Shown one piece after another: positions 13,189 through 15,312 of a stretch of DNA of 15,312 nt (position 1 is the stretch's first letter; the number at the start of each line of letters is the position of its first letter). A model generated the notes under the pieces. It was not told the origin of the DNA, searched no databases, and worked only from the letters and a program-made list of their open reading frames with translations. Position numbers and translations under genes: made by a program. Origin of the DNA: Collinsella aerofaciens (lineage in GTDB: Bacteria > Actinomycetota > Coriobacteriia > Coriobacteriales > Coriobacteriaceae); assembly GCA_030841765.1 (NCBI GenBank), contig JAUUSS010000055.1:1-15312 (forward strand), given 5' to 3'.

Positions 13189-15264
13189 CTACCGACGTTT
13201 GGTGAACACGAACACGCCGACGATGGCGAGACCGATGACGCCGGCGGCAACGCCAACAATGGCGAGCGGGTTGGCGCCAGTCTCCTGCTCGGAAGCACTA
13301 GAGGGCTTCTTAGCAGTGGTCGTAGAAGCAGCACCCGTATCGGACTTGGAATCGGACTTCTTGTCGGACTTGCTGTCCTTCTTGTCAGACTTCTTGTCAG
13401 ACTTCTTCTCGTCCTTCTTATCGGACTTATCGGAGTCCTTCTTGTTGGGCTTGTTGTCCTTGGTCTCGGTCTTGGTCGACACCGTCGTCTTGGTCATCGG
13501 CTTATGACCCGGAGCGACAGCGCCGCCAGCCTGCTGGCCCTTCGTGCCGGAGCCGGAACCCGTGCCCGTGCCAGCGCCAGCACCGGAACCGTTGCCAGCG
13601 CCACCATTGCCGCCATTGGAGCCAGAACCGCCATTGCCGCCAGGGTTAACAGCATTCTTGGTCCACTTGGCATACAGCGTCAGATCGGCCGTCACCGGCG
13701 TACTGAAGTCATACGCCCGCGTGCAAGCCTCATCGGTGAACCAACCGCCGAAAGTGTAGCCATCGCGCGTCGGATCGGCCGGCTTGACCAGCTTGCCGTC
13801 GGCCGTAGCAACAAACTTAGTGTCGCAAGCAGACCCGCCGTTGGAATTAAAGGCAACCGTCCAAGACTCAACGGCCCCGAGCTTGAACAGCGTGCCCGAA
13901 TCATTGATGTAGTACAGGCTGCCAGATGCATCGGCAATGACCGGAGAGTCACAGTACTGGTAATGGCCAGCCGCATCATAAATCTGCGTCGCCTCTGCAT
14001 CACCGAGCGTATAGCGATACACGCCACCACCAGCAGAGTAGTTGACGTAATCCTTGCTATCCGCGCTGTTAACGGTGAAGTACACATAGGTCTTGCCGCC
14101 CTGAACACTCACCAGCGGAGTAGCAGCAATACCGTTAAATCCGGCCGGAAGTTCTTTACCGTCAGCAGCGGTGACCATCGTGGTCTTACCGGTCTTCAGA
14201 TTATAGAGAGCCAGAGCAGAGCCAGTAGCCGTCTGTCCGCCGACAATCAAGTTTTCGCCAGCCACCGCCGGTGCGCTCATGTTATTAGTAAGACCCAGAT
14301 CGACCGTCTTCTGCTCGCTCAGTACGCCCTTCGCCGAAAGCGAAATCACATGGAGCTTTCCATCGTGCGTCATCTGATAGAAGGTCGAACCATTGGACGG
14401 ATCGGCGACACAGTCGGCGTTCGCGAGAGCGCCGAGCTTCATGGTCGAAACGACATCGCCCGTCGTCTTATCAATGCACTTAAGCGTACCCGCGCTCGTA
14501 GGAACGATGGCATACTTATCCGTCAAAGCCGCACCAGTCCAGTAATAGCCCTCGGCAGGGTCGATGTTCTGCCAAGAAACTTCGCCCGTGGCAATCTTAA
14601 TGCGCGCAAAGGAGCCGTTGCCGTAGGTCGCGTTGTAATTCTCGTCATACGAAATATCGACCGAGCCTACATAGACGTACTCGCCGTCCGAAACGACGGT
14701 GCAGGAGCTCTGCGTCAAGTCCGTCAAACCGGGCGTCAGCCACTTGCAGATCAGCTTGTCTGCAGTAATCGCCTGGACCGCACCGCCGTTGAGCGGAACG
14801 ATGATAAGGCCATTGGTATAGATCGGACGAGAAGTATAGCTCACCTTGGAGGCAAGCGGCGCAGAGGTAACCTTTTTGCCCGTGGACGAATCGATCTTAA
14901 TGAGCTCGTTCTCGGTCGCGATGTACACAAAGCCGTTAGCGATGACAGGCTCGCTGCAGTTGGCATACTGCTGACCAGACTCGGCCTTCCAATCGAAGGC
15001 CCACTTAAGACCGGCGGCCTGCGCAGGCGTCTTGGCATCCGTTACGGTCGAACCGTTGCCACTGTTGCCGTAGCCGGCCCACTCGGCATCCCAATCAGGA
15101 GTCGTCGCGCTCGGGTCCACGACAATCTTGTCGGGATCGGGCATGGCCGAATCGTCGGTGGTATAGGCAAGCGTAACCTTATCGCCGCTCTTGAGCGTAA
15201 TCTGATTGGCGCAGAGTAAGGAGGGCTCTCCGTTGATATACAGGTGCCAATATTTATGGCTCTG
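13189..15264 (-). CDS. Surface protein: DUF4430-like end, beta-propeller, InlB-type repeat, stalk and C-terminal anchor; 5' end disrupted or incomplete
   Basis: Numbering is from Met at 15144. The frame stays open for 40 more codons to a TAA at 15265-15267, and those codons look genuine: KYWHLYINGEPS and ITLKSGDKVTLAY match the end of a DUF4430-type domain. The Met codon is thus not the true start, and no start codon or ribosome-binding site exists between it and the stop. A PQQ-type (WD40-like) beta-propeller follows (about 45-425) with repeated blades such as FVYIATENELIKIDSSTGK (72-90). An InlB B-type repeat spans 428-496 (GYTFGGWFTD, LTLYAKW). Then come a Gly-rich linker (501-541), a Lys/Ser/Asp stalk (565-602), and TGANPL followed by a hydrophobic span and KRR. 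The anchor resembles a sortase signal but lacks LPxTG. Likely an extracellular binding or adhesion protein; ligand unknown. Confidence 0.8.
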   Translation of the reverse strand, partial: QSHKYWHLYINGEPSLLCANQITLKSGDKVTLAYTTDDSAMPDPDKIVVDPSATTPDWDAEWAGYGNSGNGSTVTDAKTPAQAAGLKWAFDWKAESGQQYANCSEPVIANGFVYIATENELIKIDSSTGKKVTSAPLASKVSYTSRPIYTNGLIIVPLNGGAVQAITADKLICKWLTPGLTDLTQSSCTVVSDGEYVYVGSVDISYDENYNATYGNGSFARIKIATGEVSWQNIDPAEGYYWTGAALTDKYAIVPTSAGTLKCIDKTTGDVVSTMKLGALANADCVADPSNGSTFYQMTHDGKLHVISLSAKGVLSEQKTVDLGLTNNMSAPAVAGENLIVGGQTATGSALALYNLKTGKTTMVTAADGKELPAGFNGIAATPLVSVQGGKTYVYFTVNSADSKDYVNYSAGGGVYRYTLGDAEATQIYDAAGHYQYCDSPVIADASGSLYYINDSGTLFKLGAVESWTVAFNSNGGSACDTKFVATADGKLVKPADPTRDGYTFGGWFTDEACTRAYDFSTPVTADLTLYAKWTKNAVNPGGNGGSGSNGGNGGAGNGSGAGAGTGTGSGSGTKGQQAGGAVAPGHKPMTKTTVSTKTETKDNKPNKKDSDKSDKKDEKKSDKKSDKKDSKSDKKSDSKSDTGAASTTTAKKPSSASEQETGANPLAIVGVAAGVIGLAIVGVFVFTKRR
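13341..13446 (-). repeat. Imperfect 12-bp tandem repeat coding K-S-D-K
   Basis: On the plus strand TCTTGTCAGACT-like units recur with 12-base spacing (clearest at 13380-13430), encoding Lys-Ser-Asp-Lys runs in the stalk of the surface protein. Such repeats can change copy number by slippage in steps that preserve the frame. Confidence 0.6.
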
Positions 15265-15312
15265 TTAGACCAGGATTGACATGCCGGCCTGCCGGCTATC
15301 TCGCCGTCTCCC

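Noticed and set aside
13105..15219. Very long open frame on the plus strand (about 700 codons) opposite the surface-protein gene
   Set aside because: Its product is Arg/Ile/Leu/Val-rich and has no domain-like sequence, while the minus frame has clear propeller, InlB-type and anchor features. It is an antisense shadow caused by codon bias.

Overview
The window looks like chromosomal DNA of a high-GC gut actinobacterium, most likely Collinsella or a close relative in Coriobacteriia. This is an inference. It rests on GC-rich codon use, a class III fructose-1,6-bisphosphatase, the queA-queH pair, C-terminally anchored surface proteins with DUF4430 and beta-propeller domains, and intergenic DNA full of palindromes. 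No database was consulted.

Left part (1-2760): about 325 bases without a recognisable gene hold three inverted repeats, a long multi-stem fold and a strong hairpin. After these comes a minus-strand cluster read DUF3267 membrane protein > queH > queA. QueA and QueH catalyse consecutive last steps of queuosine biosynthesis on tRNA.

Centre (2761-7830): a divergent methionyl-tRNA-synthetase-like gene (716 aa) has an altered KMSKS loop. It is followed by a complex palindromic element that can fold into two hairpins with fully complementary loops. Then come an RsmB/NOP-type m5C RNA methyltransferase, a small convergent membrane protein, and an aldolase-like TIM-barrel protein of unknown function that ends at a clear terminator.

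Right-centre (7831-12154): a DegV-family fatty-acid-binding protein on the minus strand lies divergent to fbp (gluconeogenesis). Two GtrA-family membrane proteins follow and look like a local duplication; the second ends at a strong intrinsic terminator.

Right part (12187-15312): a minus-strand pair encodes cell-surface proteins. The upstream one has the end of a DUF4430-like domain, a beta-propeller, an InlB-type repeat, a Gly-rich and Lys/Ser/Asp-rich stalk and a C-terminal membrane anchor. The downstream one has an N-terminal membrane segment, a similar charged stalk and a C-terminal DUF4430 domain. They are adjacent with no gap and share one terminator. The reading frame of the upstream gene is interrupted near the right edge of the window.

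The most distinctive features are the intergenic structured elements (1-290 and 5061-5181), the altered aminoacyl-tRNA synthetase and the surface-protein pair.
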